This document shows, in pieces, positions 36,555 through 50,142 of a DNA stretch of 64,000 nucleotides; positions within the stretch are counted from its first letter, which is position 1, and each line of letters opens with the position of its first letter. The position numbers were made by a program, and so were the translations under genes. The stretch is taken from positions 6,049,512 to 6,113,511 of the forward strand of contig CM046350.1 in assembly GCA_025403435.1 (NCBI GenBank), written 5' to 3'. This DNA is from Artocarpus heterophyllus (taxonomy: Eukaryota; Streptophyta; Magnoliopsida; Rosales; Moraceae). The notes beneath the pieces were generated by a model that saw only the letters and a list, made by a program, of their open reading frames with translations, made no database searches and was not told the origin of the DNA.

Positions 36555-37176
36555 TGTTGAGGGTAGCTCGGCACTCCCACCGAGGACATTAACTTTGGTG
36601 GTCGGCAATAAGTTCGGCAGAAATGGCTACCGCTCGACCCGACGAATTATGCTTCTTCCCTGGGAGCCTTCCACTGATCTGAGGGCACGCCCCCAAGAAG
36701 GCTGCCACCTCGGGGGATGAACTCTAGCTCGGGCCGGGCCACGCTATTCATCATAACACGTCACTACCCATCCTTGTTGGCCAACACCAGGCAGGCGTGC
36801 TGCCGTCCGATAGAGTCCAATCCATTGGACTATGGACGCGACACTTGTCACCTGTTGCTTGATACACTTTGATGTGACACCTGGGTAATGGGCAAAACCC
36901 ATCTTGCACCCGATCCAGCTGGTGGCCTATAAATATGATGCATTTATGACGTTTTAGAGAGAGAGACCTCTTCTCATTTAATCAGCTGTCGACCTCTGCC
37001 GAACAGTTCTTGCCTTGAGCATCGGAGAGCCCTTGTCTATTGGCTAACCCCATTTCTCCGAATCATCCCTCTCACAGGTACTCAATCCCGACTAGAGGCA
37101 AGCTTAAGAGGAGGTCAGAAGGTGTTCAGTCACCCTTGGGTGTTGATCCGACGCCGGACAGCGGTAAGCATCAACA
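36555..37176 (+). repeat. 3' LTR of the Tat element
   Basis: 622 bp, about 98.6% identical to the 5' LTR, followed by the duplication GGTCA (37177-37181) and the remainder of the solo LTR. Confidence 0.93.
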
Positions 37177-38787
37177 GGTCAGTCCTTATCAGATTAGGTC
37201 TCAAAAATTTGAATCAAATCAAATTTGGATAAAAAATTCAAATATTTTTTCCGCACATCGACAGGCCGATCTACCTAATTAGCTAGCCGAACTTGCCCCA
37301 TCGGCAGGCCAAACTTGATGATCGGCATGCCAAATTGTCAAAAAAATCTTAGCGAATCTTTTATTTTCCACCGGAGATTCTATAGAATAAAGTCTCAGTT
37401 TTAATTCAAATAACCCAATGGAGAAGTTATCTAATTAAAACAACTTTATCTAGATAATCTCTAGGAAAATAAATGAATTCCTAATAATTCTACAAGTTTA
37501 TCTTGATTTAATTTATTCAAAATTAAATCAACCGATAAACAGACAAGAATTATCTGATCCTAATAATTCAACAAGTTTATCTTGAATTAATTTTATCACA
37601 AAATTAATTCAACCGATAAACAAACATGAATTATTTGATTCTTTCAAATTTCAACCAATCTAATAATTCTAGCATAAGTCACCAATTATTGGAAAAGCAC
37701 GCCGTATCGTTACAGGATATTATGAGCTAACAAAGGGGACCAAATGGACCTATATAGTTCAAGCTCCCGATAATTACGAAACCCAATATCCCAGATATAC
37801 ATTTCATAATTATCAACTCCAACGCTACTCCATTAAGAGTTTGGAGCTGCACTCTCAAACTATATGAAATTATGAAGCCCGTATAGCTAAGTCTCCATGA
37901 CATATCATAGTGTATCGTATCCCCATAGGATTATCCATAACCGGCTTAAGGACAAGTTCTGTCTTACCTTCTCTATTATTTTTATCTTACGTTCCATTAT
38001 CTCACCATCAGAAAACTTACCATCCAAAGACAATATACCATTTAGTTGCACCTATGTATCCAAATAGTTGAGCGCTCTAGTTTTTCAATTACAGGATAAC
38101 GCATATAAGAGGATATCACTACCCCTAAAGAGGAGCTATGGATTCCATATCTATGAATAACAGGTCTACGCTATCAAGAGTCATGCCTCCAACGTATCGG
38201 CATGCATACCACTATTAAGATATGGGTGTCACCCTTTGGTACATCAAAAGACACAAGTCAAGACAACGGGCCCACTATTCTTTTCAGGATTAAGATACAA
38301 TACAAATGATTGTCTAAAGTGAATCAATTTGCAGAGACAGAATTATTAATCCAAATCAATTCACTTTATGTCCCGATCTAACACATTATCACTTATAACA
38401 ACGTGCCAATGTTTCTATTCATGGAGTCCACCTCCGATAGTCAAGATAAACCATCTCCCAATGGAGATATAGACAACATAACAATCTTTACATGAATAAA
38501 GTACACAACTTTATTCCTCGCTTTATTCCCTCGATTGCGGATCTTATGATTTAGACCGTCACCTTAAGAATCATGTCTTTCGCATAATCTGTGCATTATA
38601 TGCCCAATTCTTAAAGGTTTAAATCGACAGTCTCAGACTTTTGTTTGCTTAACATATATTCAACAAATATGAATGTAAAGAAGACAAGATTTGATATATA
38701 AACAATAAATAAATTCTTCATTGATAAAAATGTCTCCAAAAACTTATTACATTTTTACTCCTTAAGGTATATATGTCTAACAGATTG

Positions 38788-39830
38788 TGTAATATCAAAA
38801 GGGATATTTACCTTTTTATACCCTCTATTTTAGGTTAATTCAAAAACTATACATTTGGTTTTTTTATCTGATCAAATGTATGCTTTCATATTAGATTTAA
38901 TGCATAGATTTATATCTTGCCTTAGTTAATAATTGATTTTTACCTTTAAAATGACTAAATTGTCCTTAAGTAAAAAAAATTTATTAAATCATTCAAAAGA
39001 AAAAAGAAAAAAAATAAACAAAAACCCACAAAACACCTATTTTGAGGGTATTCTATTTATTTTTGAAATCAAAGCCCTTAGTATAAAGTTTTTTTTTAGT
39101 TATTAAAGTTTTTTTATTTTTCAATTTGAGGATATTTTGAGAAATTATTAGGTCAAAATTAAAGATTGATTAGAAAAATGTATGTATTTTTCTCCTAAAT
39201 CTAACATGAAAGTATTGTATTTAAATAAAACTAAACTACAAGATATAAAAAGGTAAGTAACTCATATCATAACATGTAAAAATAAACATTGGAAGTGAAA
39301 GTGGGACAGGCGACATAATTTTTTGAGAAATTTATCCTATTTTTATATACTCTAGTCACAAGAGTATTAGAAACAAAAAACTCCACCAAAGATTCTTCCA
39401 ATATTCTTGTGTTTTCAATAACGCTTCATACTCTTTGGCTATCAAAGGCTTTTTTGAAATTATATAAAAGTCGAAAAAAATGCACATAAATCACGCAAAA
39501 AATTAATGGTAAGTGTTTTATCTGTAAGGTAGTTTTTCATACTTATTGCATTCTTATAAAAAAAAAGAAAGAAAGAAGGAAAGAAAGTTGGGATGCCAAT
39601 ATCGTCCTTTATGTTTTTATTTTTCTTTATTCAAGTTTCTTTAACTCACAGATATCTACCTCCATAAAGTTCGAAAGAAGTAATTCAAATATTGCGGCAC
39701 AATTAGATCCATATGTGAACATGGTACCTATTCCTAGGCTTGACCCTTCTCACAACTAGAAGGTACGCACAGCAAAAAAAAAAAAAAAAAACAAAAAAAA
39801 GTTATCCGTTCGTGAATAAATTTAGGGATT
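38788..39830. other. Intergenic sequence between the two nests
   Basis: AT-rich; poly-A runs near 39775-39801 and a short GAAA repeat near 39566-39588. No gene seen. Confidence 0.4.
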
Positions 39831-39902
39831 TTTGTATCATAGGTCCCTAAATTTTTTAACATTTGACATTTGGGTCCTTGTTTTGAAAATTTGGACACTT
39901 AT

Positions 39903-42900
39903 TGTAACACTTGAGTATTTTGAGTACATTAAAAATGCAGTAATTTAATGATTATGTTAAGAAAAAAAATACAGTTTAAGAAAAATACTGTATAATAATA
40001 CAAAAAATTATACAATATTAAAATAATACAGTGCAAGAAAATACACTGATAAAGTTATATAGTATAAAAATTACACTATAAAAGTAATGCAATGTAAAAA
40101 TTAGACTGTTTAAGGTTAAACGGTACAAAAATTAGAGTATTTAAGTTAAAACAGTATAAGAATAATACTATTTGGAGAATAAGGATGATAAGAAATGTTG
40201 AACAGTATAGAGAACATACCAGCAATATAAGAAAAATACTGTCAATATAAATTTAGACTGTATAAAGTTAGATAATATTAGAATTACATTATGTGATGGA
40301 TGTGGATAAGTATTGGAGGTTATGGGATCTCATGAACTGTATAGAAAAAAATACCGACAGTATACGAAAAATACTGTCAGTATAAACTTAGACTGCGTAA
40401 AAAGTTTAATGGGACACCTTGAAAGTTGTGATTGGGCCACATTAGTGGATGTGGTGACCCGAGCATTTTACGTATATTAAAAAAGCAATAAGTTGAGGAT
40501 TGTGTTAAGACAAAAATACAATTTAAAAAAAATATACTGTATAATAATACAAAAATTATACAGTATTAGAATAATTCAGTGTGAGAAAGTACATCGATAA
40601 AGTTATATAGTATAAAATTACACTGTAAATGTAATACAGTGTAAGAATTAGACTATTTAAGGTTATGTAGTATAGAAATTAGACTGTTTAAGTTAAAGCA
40701 GTATAGGAATAATATTGTTTAGATAATATGGATGAATAAAGAATGCTGTAGCAGTATAGAGAGCATACCAGTAATATAAGAAAAATACTGTCAGTATAAA
40801 TTTAGACTATATAAAGTTAGATAATATTAAAATTACATTATGTGATGGATGTGGATAAGTATTGGAGGTTGTGGGACCTCATGAACTGTATGAAAAAGAA
40901 TACAGATAGTATAAGAAAAATATTGTCAGTATAAACTTAGACTGAATAAAAAGTTTAGTAGGACACCTTGAAAGTTTTGATTGGGCCACCACATCCACTA
41001 ATGTGGCCCAATCACATTTGGCCACCCAAAGGAACCAAATTGATTACCAAGGTGACTCATCACCTTTTTATTTAAAAAAAAGAAAAGAAAAAAAAAGGGG
41101 AATCAATTCATGATATAAGAGACCATTATGGTCTCCACGGTGGAAGAAAAAAAAAAGGGAAGAAACATGAAAAAGGAAAGAAAGAAAGAAAGAAAGAAAA
41201 AAGCTTCATATGCCTCCCAAGGAAACCGTCCCCTTCATAAGCAATTTTCTCTCAAATTTTGATGATTACCAAACCTCCAATTAAGCCTAAGGCAAGGTCT
41301 AGTATTTTAGTGCAAAGTTTTGCAACTTTGGAGGTAAAATTCTAACTTTTTTCTAAGGGTTTTAGTGATTTTTTCTTCAAAGTTATGCATGGGTTTTTAA
41401 TAGAATTTTGCCATAGTTTATAACAAAGGAATCTAAGCAAGTTTAGTCTCACAAGTGGAGGATCAAAAAGGTTGGCAAAGTTTAGGTAAATCTCTAAACT
41501 TTTTACTTGAAAATTTATGCTAAAAATATGCATACTAAGCGTTTGATGAAATGTTTTGGTTTATGGCATGTAAATAGATATTATGGCATGATTGGTTTAT
41601 GTTCTATGATGATAATGATGATGATGGAAAGACGAAAGTAAGGGTTTTGGTGAAATTCTAAAATGGACTAAATTGCAAAGAAAAGTGTATTATCGACAGA
41701 TTTAAAAATCAATCAAAAAGTCTACCTAAACGTTAGAATTTAAAGAAAGCTTAAACACAAAAGTTGTAGAACTCGTCGAAAATGTTAGGCCTATGTAGAT
41801 AGTTTTTCAAAATTCTGCCCGGTTTAGGAGTTATAAATTTTACAAAACTTTAGGCACAAAATTTCAATAAATGAAAACGTTATGAAATGTTTGGAATTCA
41901 ACTATGGTGCTTTTGTAAGTTTTATTCCTTGAGAAAAACTGAATGTTTTGGTATAAAGTGGTCATTTTGGTTATGGGAACAAAAATGTAAATATTTTTGT
42001 GTTTCGGGCCAAAACTGTAAAATTATGTGAAAATTAGGTTTTCACTACTGTAGGCAGTAAGCAATTATAGATGCTAAGTTTTAAAGAACTTAAAGTTTAG
42101 GCAAGGAAAGAATAAAAGAAAAAGAGATTAAGGGCAAAATGGTCATTTTATGAAAAAAATGCCAAAACGGACTCGAAACGCCCGATGTCAGGAAACGCTC
42201 TTTAGTGGAAATTTTTTTTTGTAATATGTAGGTAATGGAATGGTAAAGTTATGCAATGGGTTTTATAGAGTTACGAAATAAACAAAAAACCCGTTAGGGG
42301 TAAAATCGTTTTTTTTTTTTAAGAAAATAGCTAGAACGGAGTCGAGCACGCCAAATTAACATAACGCTTACAGATGGAAAATGTTCCATAATACGTTAAG
42401 TAACGAAACTATCACATGAGACAGGAAATTTAATGAGGGATGTTCAAGTGAAAGAAAGGTAACCTACTGGGTTACAAAGTTAAGTAAAGAAAAAGATAAC
42501 CCGATGTGTTACAGAGATACGTAAAAAGAGTTCTAACCCGATAGATTATAGAGTTAAGTAAAAGGTACAGTAACCTGGTGGGTTGCAAAGTTAAAAGCAA
42601 CGGGGTACAAAGTAAAGGAAGGTTAACCGATAGCATACCAAGTTATGAAAAAAAAGGAATGAATGTTTAATGTTTACGTTTTATTATCAATCGAGTAGAT
42701 TGATAAAAAGAAAGTTAATTAATGAGTCGGTTGTCGTATGATCAGGACACAGAAGCTGACTAATGAAAGAAAAAAGAATGAGACAGGAACAAAATAGAGA
42801 ACGTTAGAGTTAAGTCCAGGTAAGTTCAAACCTCACCTACAGCATGAAGTAAATGATTTTTAAATATTTATGTATATGTTTATAAATGAGTTTACAATTA

Positions 42901-44371
42901 TTATGCAAGTTTCTTTTAAAGTATGTTTGCATTTATTATCCAAAAAGTATTAAAGATCCAAAGCAAGATTTGGAATGAATTTGCAACTGTTATGTTTAAA
43001 GTCTATTTGCATATTGATATGCATAATGTTTTTAAAAGTTCAAGTTATGATTTTCAATGTATTTAAAGTATGGTTGCATGTGAAATGCACAATGTTTAAG
43101 AAAGTACAATTATGATTTGTAAATGTGTTTGCATATGATGTGATTGTATTTTATATGCTTACTAAAGTTAAAAAGAAGGTAAGAGTAAAGATTAAAAGAA
43201 AGTTTCGTACTAACCTCCTTGATGTGAGGTATACAAGTAAAGTTAAAGTTTGACCTCTTGATGTGAGGTATATGACCTTGATGTTCGATGGTCTCAAGTC
43301 TTCTACAAGGGAAGCATTATATTTATGATCTCATGATTAATGATGTTGGTACAAATACTAAAGTAAAAAAAAGAAAGTTAAGGAACAAGGGATGGAAAAT
43401 TAAAGTAAGATAAGGAAAGTTAAGGAACAAAGATAGAAAGTTAAAGTAAGAAAAGAACGTTCATAAAACGCTCATAATTGAATGATCATAATTGAGCATA
43501 AATGGAGTCATACATTCTGATTTTGCTTGAATTCCTTTTTATGAAATATTTATATGTTATGTTATGTTATGAAAGATATTTTGAGAAATGTTTTAGCGTT
43601 TAATGTTTACGAGAAACATTTTCATGTTTTCAAGAAAATGTTTATGAAGGACGTTTTAAGTAAAATGTTCAAGAAATGTTTTACAAAAAATGTTTATGCA
43701 AAACGTTTCAAAAATATTTTATGAAAAATGTTTATGAAAAATGTTTTTTGAAATCTTTATGAAAAACGTTTTAAGAAAAAGATTTTTATGAGAAAAGTTT
43801 TTAAAGCATGTGAAAATTATTTGTAAGATTTTGTTTAAACTTACTAAGCGAAAGCTCATTAAAAGATTCTTCATGCTGTAGGTAATCCTATGGGTGACTA
43901 GTAAGACCCGTTAGAAGAGCTGGGTGCTACGGAGGACAGATGAAAAGATTTAGGTATAGATATCACTACGGTATGCCTCTGCTATTCAAAGGAAAGATTT
44001 TTCACTTTTTGATATAGTGTTTTCAAAGTTCTACAAAAATCATAGTTGTAAGAAATATTTTCGAAGTTTTACGATATATTCACAAAATGTTTTATTTACT
44101 TATAAAGTTAACTTCTAATTAATGATTTAATAAGTGTTTCTTATTAAGTTTTAAGAAACGATTTGAAATGGTTTTAAAAGTAAGTGTTGAGCAAGCTCTC
44201 AACTTGAATGGCAAAAAAGGTCGCAACAGTTTTTAAGTATGTTTTTCAAGGATGTTAAAAAGAAAAGAAAAAAAATTAATTCAATATTTTTCTTATTAAG
44301 TAAATAAGATTAATATTTAAGAACGATGTTTAAGAAACTTAAGTGACTGCACGAAAAGACGGGTCGTCACA
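39903..44371 (+). repeat. Left LTR of the LARD-like element, with tandem 5' duplication
   Basis: 4469 bp. The first 540 bp or so (39903-40440, motif CAGTATAAGAAAAATACTGTCAGTATA) is repeated at about 40450-40990. The duplication joint lies in a palindrome: GGCCACATTAGTGGATGTGG at 40436-40455 is the inverse of the stretch ending at about 41010. Further on are (GAAA)n near 41177-41201, many ATGTTTATGAAAAACGTTTT-like short repeats at 43560-43810, and GTAACC(T)GGTGGGTTAC-type repeats near 42460-42620. Confidence 0.7.
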
Positions 44372-44373
44372 GG

Positions 44374-44384
44374 TGGTATCAGAG
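44374..44384 (+). other. Primer-binding site of the LARD-like element
   Basis: TGGTATCAGAG, complementary to the initiator Met tRNA 3' end, two bases after the left LTR end (GTCACA). Confidence 0.8.
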
Positions 44385-44423
44385 TGGTATCCTGCCATCT
44401 CATCTCGCACTATCATATGTCCG

Positions 44424-46450
44424 TGTTGGAATCAGAGTTGCGCAGCGGAATTTTAAAAATTTTTCATCAGAGTAATTTCCAAAACACAAGTTTGACATGT
44501 TATATGTATAAATGAAACAGATCTTACTAACCTCAGTGTGCCGAAGAACCTCCGCGACCTGTGTAGAGAAGTAACGTTCCAGAAGAGCCTCAACCAACTG
44601 GTCTTCTTTGCTATTCTCTATCCACAACCGGAGTGAGTGTGGACTCACACGTACAGCTCTTCCACCGGTGACTCTCCTTCCAACCAATAGAGAGAACCCA
44701 AAGCTAGTGTTCGTAATTTGTGAACAAAAGCTCTCAGGGAGTTTTCAGATGCTCACTAGAAGAGTATCACTCTTAATCTCTCAAATTGATCTGAGTAAAT
44801 CATTAGACTCACTCCCTTTTTATACCTATTGGTCCTTGGGGTCAGTCCATATCAGATTAGGTCTCAAAAATCGAAACAGAATCAAGTTCGGATCAATATC
44901 TGATAAGATACGCGTGAAAAACGCGTAATCTTAACTGTCGCGGTCAGCATGCCGAACTGTGTGATAGGCAGGCCGAACTGGCAGGTTCGGCAGGCCGAAC
45001 ACGTCATCTGGCATGCCAAACTGTCGAGAAAAAATCTCCGCGAATCTTTTATTTTCCACCCGAGATTCTAAAGGATAAAGTCTCAGTTTTGATTCAAATA
45101 GGCCAATAGAAAAGATATCTGATCAAAACAAACTTTATCAAGATAATCTCTAAGAAAATAAATCAATTCACAATAATTCTACAAGTTTATCTTGTTCTAA
45201 TTGTCCAAAATTAAAACAACCGATAAACAGACAAGAATTATCCGAACGCCATAATTCAACAAGTTCATCTTGAACTAATTTCTTACATAATTAATTCAAC
45301 CGATAAACAGACATGAATTATTTGATTCTTTTAAACCAATCTGATAAATCCGACATAAGTCACCAATTATTGGAAAAGCACGCCGTGTCGTTACAGGATT
45401 TTGTGAGCTAGCAAAGGGGACCAAAATGGACCTATAAAGTTCAAGCTCATGATAATTATGAAACCCAATATCCCAGATATACATTTCACAATTATCAACT
45501 CCAACGCTACTCCACTAAAAGCTTGGAGCTGCACTCTTGAACTTTATAGAATTACGAAGCTCGTGTAGCTAAGTCTCCATGACATATCATAGTGTATCGC
45601 ATCCCCATATGATCATCCATAATCGGCTTAAGGACAAGTTCTGTCTTACCTTCCCGATTATTTTTATCTTACGTTCTATTGTCTCACCATTAGAAAACTT
45701 ACCATCCAAAGATAGTATACCATTCGGTTACACCTATGTATCCAAATGGTTGAGCGCTCCAGTTTTCCAATTACAGGACAACGCATATAAGAGGATATCA
45801 TTACTCCTAAAGAGGAGCTATGGATTCCATATCTATGAATAACAAGTCTACGCTACCAAGAGTCATGCCTCCAACGTACCGGCATGCATGCCACTATAGA
45901 GATGTGGGAGTCACCCATTGGTACATCAAAAGACACAAATCGAGACAACAGGCCCATTATTCATCTCAGGATTAAGATACAATACAAATGATTGTCTAAA
46001 GTGAATCGATTTGCCAAGACAGAATTATTAATCCAAATCAATTCACTTTATGTCCCGATCCAACACATCGTCACCTATGACAACGCGCCAATGTTTCTAT
46101 TCACGGAGTCCAACTCCGATGGCCAAGACAAACCATCTCCCAAAAGGGATATAGACAACATAACAATCTTTACATGAATAAAGCGCCCAACTTTATTTCC
46201 TCGATTGCGGATCATATATTTTAGACCATCACCTTAAGAGTCGTGTCTACCGCATAATCATCCCATCATATGCCCAACTCTTAAGGTTTAGACTGACAGT
46301 CTCAGACTACTGTTTGCTTATCATACATTCAACAAATATGAACGTAAAGAGGACAATATTTGGTATATATAAATGAATAAATTCTTTATTGATAAAAATG
46401 TCTCCAAAAACGTATTACATTTTTACTCCTTAGAGCATACATGTCTAACA
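44424..46450 (-). mobile_element. Copia-type solo LTR inside the LARD-like element
   Basis: 2027 bp, TGTTGG...TCTAACA, flanked by a perfect 5-bp duplication, GTCCG (44419-44423 and 46451-46455). Same family as the solo LTR at 18184-38782 and the fragment at 12412. No internal coding region. Confidence 0.9.
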
Positions 46451-46455
46451 GTCCG

Positions 46456-47499
46456 CTACACCATAACTCTAGTAAGTAAGTTAAGTTAAGTAAGAAGAAA
46501 AGTTAGTATTTAACGATTACGTGCTTATACCAGGTATATAGCCTTTGATGTCGGCACTTCTGAATGAGCAACGAGATGGCAAAGGTCTAAGGATGAATAC
46601 AATGTTACATGTTACAATATCCCCGCAAGTCGACGGTAGTTATCATCCATCGACGGTATCAAGCCAATGATGATCAAACGTGGTCAATGGTGGTCAACAG
46701 TTGGCTAATGGCTCAAAATCAAGATGATGAGCTCACAACACATTATGATGTTCATGCGCACAGTAGTGTTGTCCGTTTGAGCAAATTATACTCTGTTAGA
46801 GTTATTAGTATTGGCTACACATATAACGAGGAAAGTAGATCAAGATAACAGAATAATGGAGGTCCAAAAATGATTTTTGGTGCTCTATAGAACAAGATCG
46901 CTTGAGAGCAACCAGCCGTTAGTTGACTAACTATGCGATTCTTTCGAGCTTGAGCATTCTGTAGCTGAGCGAAGATATGCTAATGAGCTCATAACTGCTC
47001 GGATGGGAATCACGATCAACAAAATGATGCCAAATCTGTCAGCAAAAACCTCACGGATTAGAGGATAGAAGTTGGGGATTTATATGTTATAAGGAAAATT
47101 ATAGAAAAATGTAATTTTAGAATGGATATAGGACCAGAAAATCATGGACTTTGTGGTCGTATGACCCTGATCTTTTGATAGGCATGATGTGATTTGAATG
47201 AAAATGAACCATATTTTTGAGAATAACATTCATTGGTAGAATGCTAAACCATTAAATAACTGAAAACCGCTCTCAGATGTTGAAAGATCAGAATTGTGCA
47301 GTAGAAGTGTAGTGTACAATTTAAAGAAATTTGTTAATAACATGATGAAAATTGTTGAAGTTCCAAGATGGAGGCTCAGTTTTTAGTAAGAAAGTAATGA
47401 TGAAGGAAAGTATGTTAAGAACGGAAAGGGGGACAAGGAAAATAAGCTACCCATGACGGTTCTAATTTTAGAGGATGAAAATTTTTAAGAAGTGTAGAT
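46456..47499 (+). other. Non-coding internal domain of the LARD-like element
   Basis: About 1 kb between the solo LTR and the right LTR. No gag or pol motif is present in any frame. The end has AGAGGATGAAAATTTTTAAG before TGTAACACCC, resembling the polypurine region of Del/Tekay elements. Confidence 0.55.
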
Positions 47500-47823
47500 T
47501 GTAACACCCGAGCATTTTACGTACATTAAAAGTACAATAAGTTAAGAATTGTGTTAAAACAAAAATACAGTTTAATGAAAAAATACTATATAATAACACA
47601 AAAAATTATATAGTATTAGAATAATCTAGTGTGAGAAAGTACGACGATAAAGTTATGTAGTATAAAAATTACACTATAAAGATAATACAGTGTAAGAATT
47701 AGACTGTTTAAGGTTATGTAGTACAGAAATTAGACTGTTTAAGTTAAAGCAGTGTAGGAATAATACTGTTTAGAGAATATGGATGAATAAGGAATGCTGT
47801 AGCAGTATAGAGAACATACCAAC

Positions 47824-49664
47824 TGTTAGTGATGTGCCCTAGGCCAATTATGTAATGACCACATTTTGACTTTGTTACATTTGCATTTTATTAATAAAGA
47901 GGTATTTTTCATTATTGTTTTTTATTCTAATTCTATGAATAGTTAATTCTGCCTAAAGTCATCAAGTATGTGACTTGATAGTAAAACTCTTAGGTAAAAA
48001 TTGAATTACATTCTAAATTATACCTAGTCGGTCATTATTATTGGAATAATAATGAATGAAGACTAGTATAAAATTTGACTGATGATTATGTTTTACTAAT
48101 CATGTGTATGAGATACTAAGTCAACTCATAGATACATATTTAAGAAATGATGTATTGGATCGACCCACTATGAGAATACTGCATGGATAATTGTCATAAG
48201 TGATTCTCGTCACAATAGTATTATCCTAGTCCTCTGACTTGAAATCACCATTGTTTCATGCCTAACAAGTTCTATATTTTAACACATTCTAATATTATCT
48301 TTAACAGGATGATGGAATGAATTGTTGTTGGATATAGAGTGAATCATGTGAGGAATGTGAGTGATTAAGAAGGAATTTGTCTCTTATTTATTATGAGAAA
48401 GATATCTATGGGGCCCTCGATAAGTTAGACTAAAGAAAAATGTATGGCCATACTGGAATGAATTGATAAGGGTTATCAATATTAGTCTACTTAAGATCGA
48501 GAAATAATATGATTGACTAGTATAAGGATGACATAAACGATGCCTTATGTTCAATCAAGGTATTTAGTGACAAAAGGACTTTAATACTTGTTGTGGATTA
48601 GGTTGTGTCGGATTATTAACATTCACATAACTTGGGTAATCATAATGTCTTGCTAAAGGCCGCTAATGATTTGTGGGTCAGAAACAGAATTTTAAGCCCA
48701 CTATCAACGTTATGTGAACCTACAGGGTCGCACACTTAGAATAGACCAAAAATGAATTTAGGGTTTACTATGTTTAGGTTCAATGAACCTGATAATGTCC
48801 AGATTTGATGTACTATATATGTCTAGGTTCATTAAATTTGACATTATCTAGATTCTCTGAATCATATTTGAATTACAGACATTATTTAGATTCTTTGAAT
48901 CATATTCAAATTACAGAATTTCAAGCTCATTACCAATGTTATGTGAACCTACAGGGTCGCACACTTAGAACAGACCAAAAATGAATTTCAGGTTTACTGT
49001 CTCTAGGTTCAATGAATCTGATAATATCTAGATTTGATGTACTAGATATGTCTAGGTTCATTTAATCTGACATTATCCAGATTCTTTGAATCATATTTGA
49101 ATTACAGACATTGTCTAGATTCTTTGAATCATATTCAAATTACAGACATTGTCTAGATTCTCTGAATCATATTCGAATTACAGTTTACCCTAGTTAAAAT
49201 CTAACTCCATCTCGAAGTCAATAGAGATATATATATATATATATATATATCTATTTTTAGGGTTTTCTAGCTTAATTAAGAAGAAAGAAGGTGTTCTATT
49301 ATTCTAAAAGGTTAGAACATCAAAAACCCAAAAAATTAGAGAAAGTCATTAACGCAAGGAGAAGGTGCTAGCACACCAATTTGGTTTTTGAAAGAGTCTA
49401 TTCGTCTGGATACTTGCAGAGGGCGTTGCTCTAAGTAACAACATCTGAATCCGATCTCGAATATGAAAAACTCGAGTTAGGGTGTCACCGAAGTGAACCC
49501 GCTCTCTTCCTTCTAGAAAATTTGCCCCCTTTTGTCATCCTGGTAAGATTCTATGACTTTCCTATCAATCTAATTGAATTGCATGGATCCTGCAAGGGTT
49601 TTGTGAGAATTAATTTTGATTTTATGCTATTTAGTTGAATCACAAAATCCAACAAAACCCAACA
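47824..49664 (+). mobile_element. Second-family solo LTR (Copia-like)
   Basis: 1841 bp from TGTTAGTGATG to CCCAACA, flanked by a perfect 5-bp duplication, CCAAC (47819-47823 and 49665-49669). It holds a direct repeat with a period of about 229 bp (TATGTGAACCTACAGGGTCG at 48711 and 48940), and about three 41-bp units with GAATCATATT(C/T)GAATTACAG near 49080-49190. An (AT)n tract is at 49227-49249. Ends and size suggest a Copia LTR. Confidence 0.75.
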
Positions 49665-50079
49665 CCAACAGTATTAAAAAAATACTATCAATACAAATTT
49701 AGACTGTATAAAGTTAGATAATATTGGAATTACATTATGTGTTGGATGTGGATAAGTATTGAAGGTTGTGAGACCTCATGCCTGTATGGAAAAGAATACT
49801 AGCAATATAGGAAAAATACTATCAGAGTAAATTTGGACTGCGTAAAAAGTTTAGTGGGACACCTTGAAAGTTTTGATTGGGCCATCACATCCACTAATGT
49901 AGCCCAATCACATTTGGCTACCTAAAGGAACCAAATTGATTACCAAGGTGACTCATCACCTTTTTATTTAAAAAAAAAGAAAAGAAAAGAAAAAGAAAAA
50001 AAAGGGGAATCAATTCATGATATAAGAGACCATTATGGCCTCCACGGTGGAAAAAAAAGAAGGGAAGAAACATGAAAAA

Positions 50080-50094
50080 GGAAAGAAAGAAGGA

Positions 50095-50142
<48 letters not shown>

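Larger units (their letters stand above)
18602..37176 (+). mobile_element. Tat-lineage Ty3/Gypsy LTR retrotransposon, itself interrupted
   Basis: Bounded by two 622-bp LTRs (TGTTGAGGG...CATCAACA) and a perfect duplication, GGTCA (18597-18601 and 37177-37181). Order: LTR, primer site, gag, protease-RT-RNase H-second RNase H-integrase, spacer, antisense gene, polypurine tract, LTR. A second, archaeal-type RNase H after the normal one and an antisense gene downstream of pol are known traits of Tat-group elements. A chromovirus at 24549-32497 breaks the integrase. Net length without it is about 10.6 kb. The LTRs differ at about 9 positions, suggesting insertion within roughly the last million years. 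Gag and pol carry several disabling changes, so the copy is non-autonomous. It is clearly more GC-rich than its surroundings. Confidence 0.9.
18184..38782 (-). mobile_element. Copia-type solo LTR, split by a Tat element
   Basis: The two pieces, 18184-18601 and 37182-38782, together make an LTR of about 2.02 kb. It begins TGTTGG, ends TCTAACA and is flanked by a perfect 5-bp duplication, GATTG. It matches the uninterrupted 2027-bp copy at 44424-46450 in order and length. The terminus with TTCCGCTGCG/CCAACA on the minus strand is typical of Copia LTRs. No internal domain is present, so it is a solo LTR left by unequal recombination. The Gypsy element sits inside it. Confidence 0.85.
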
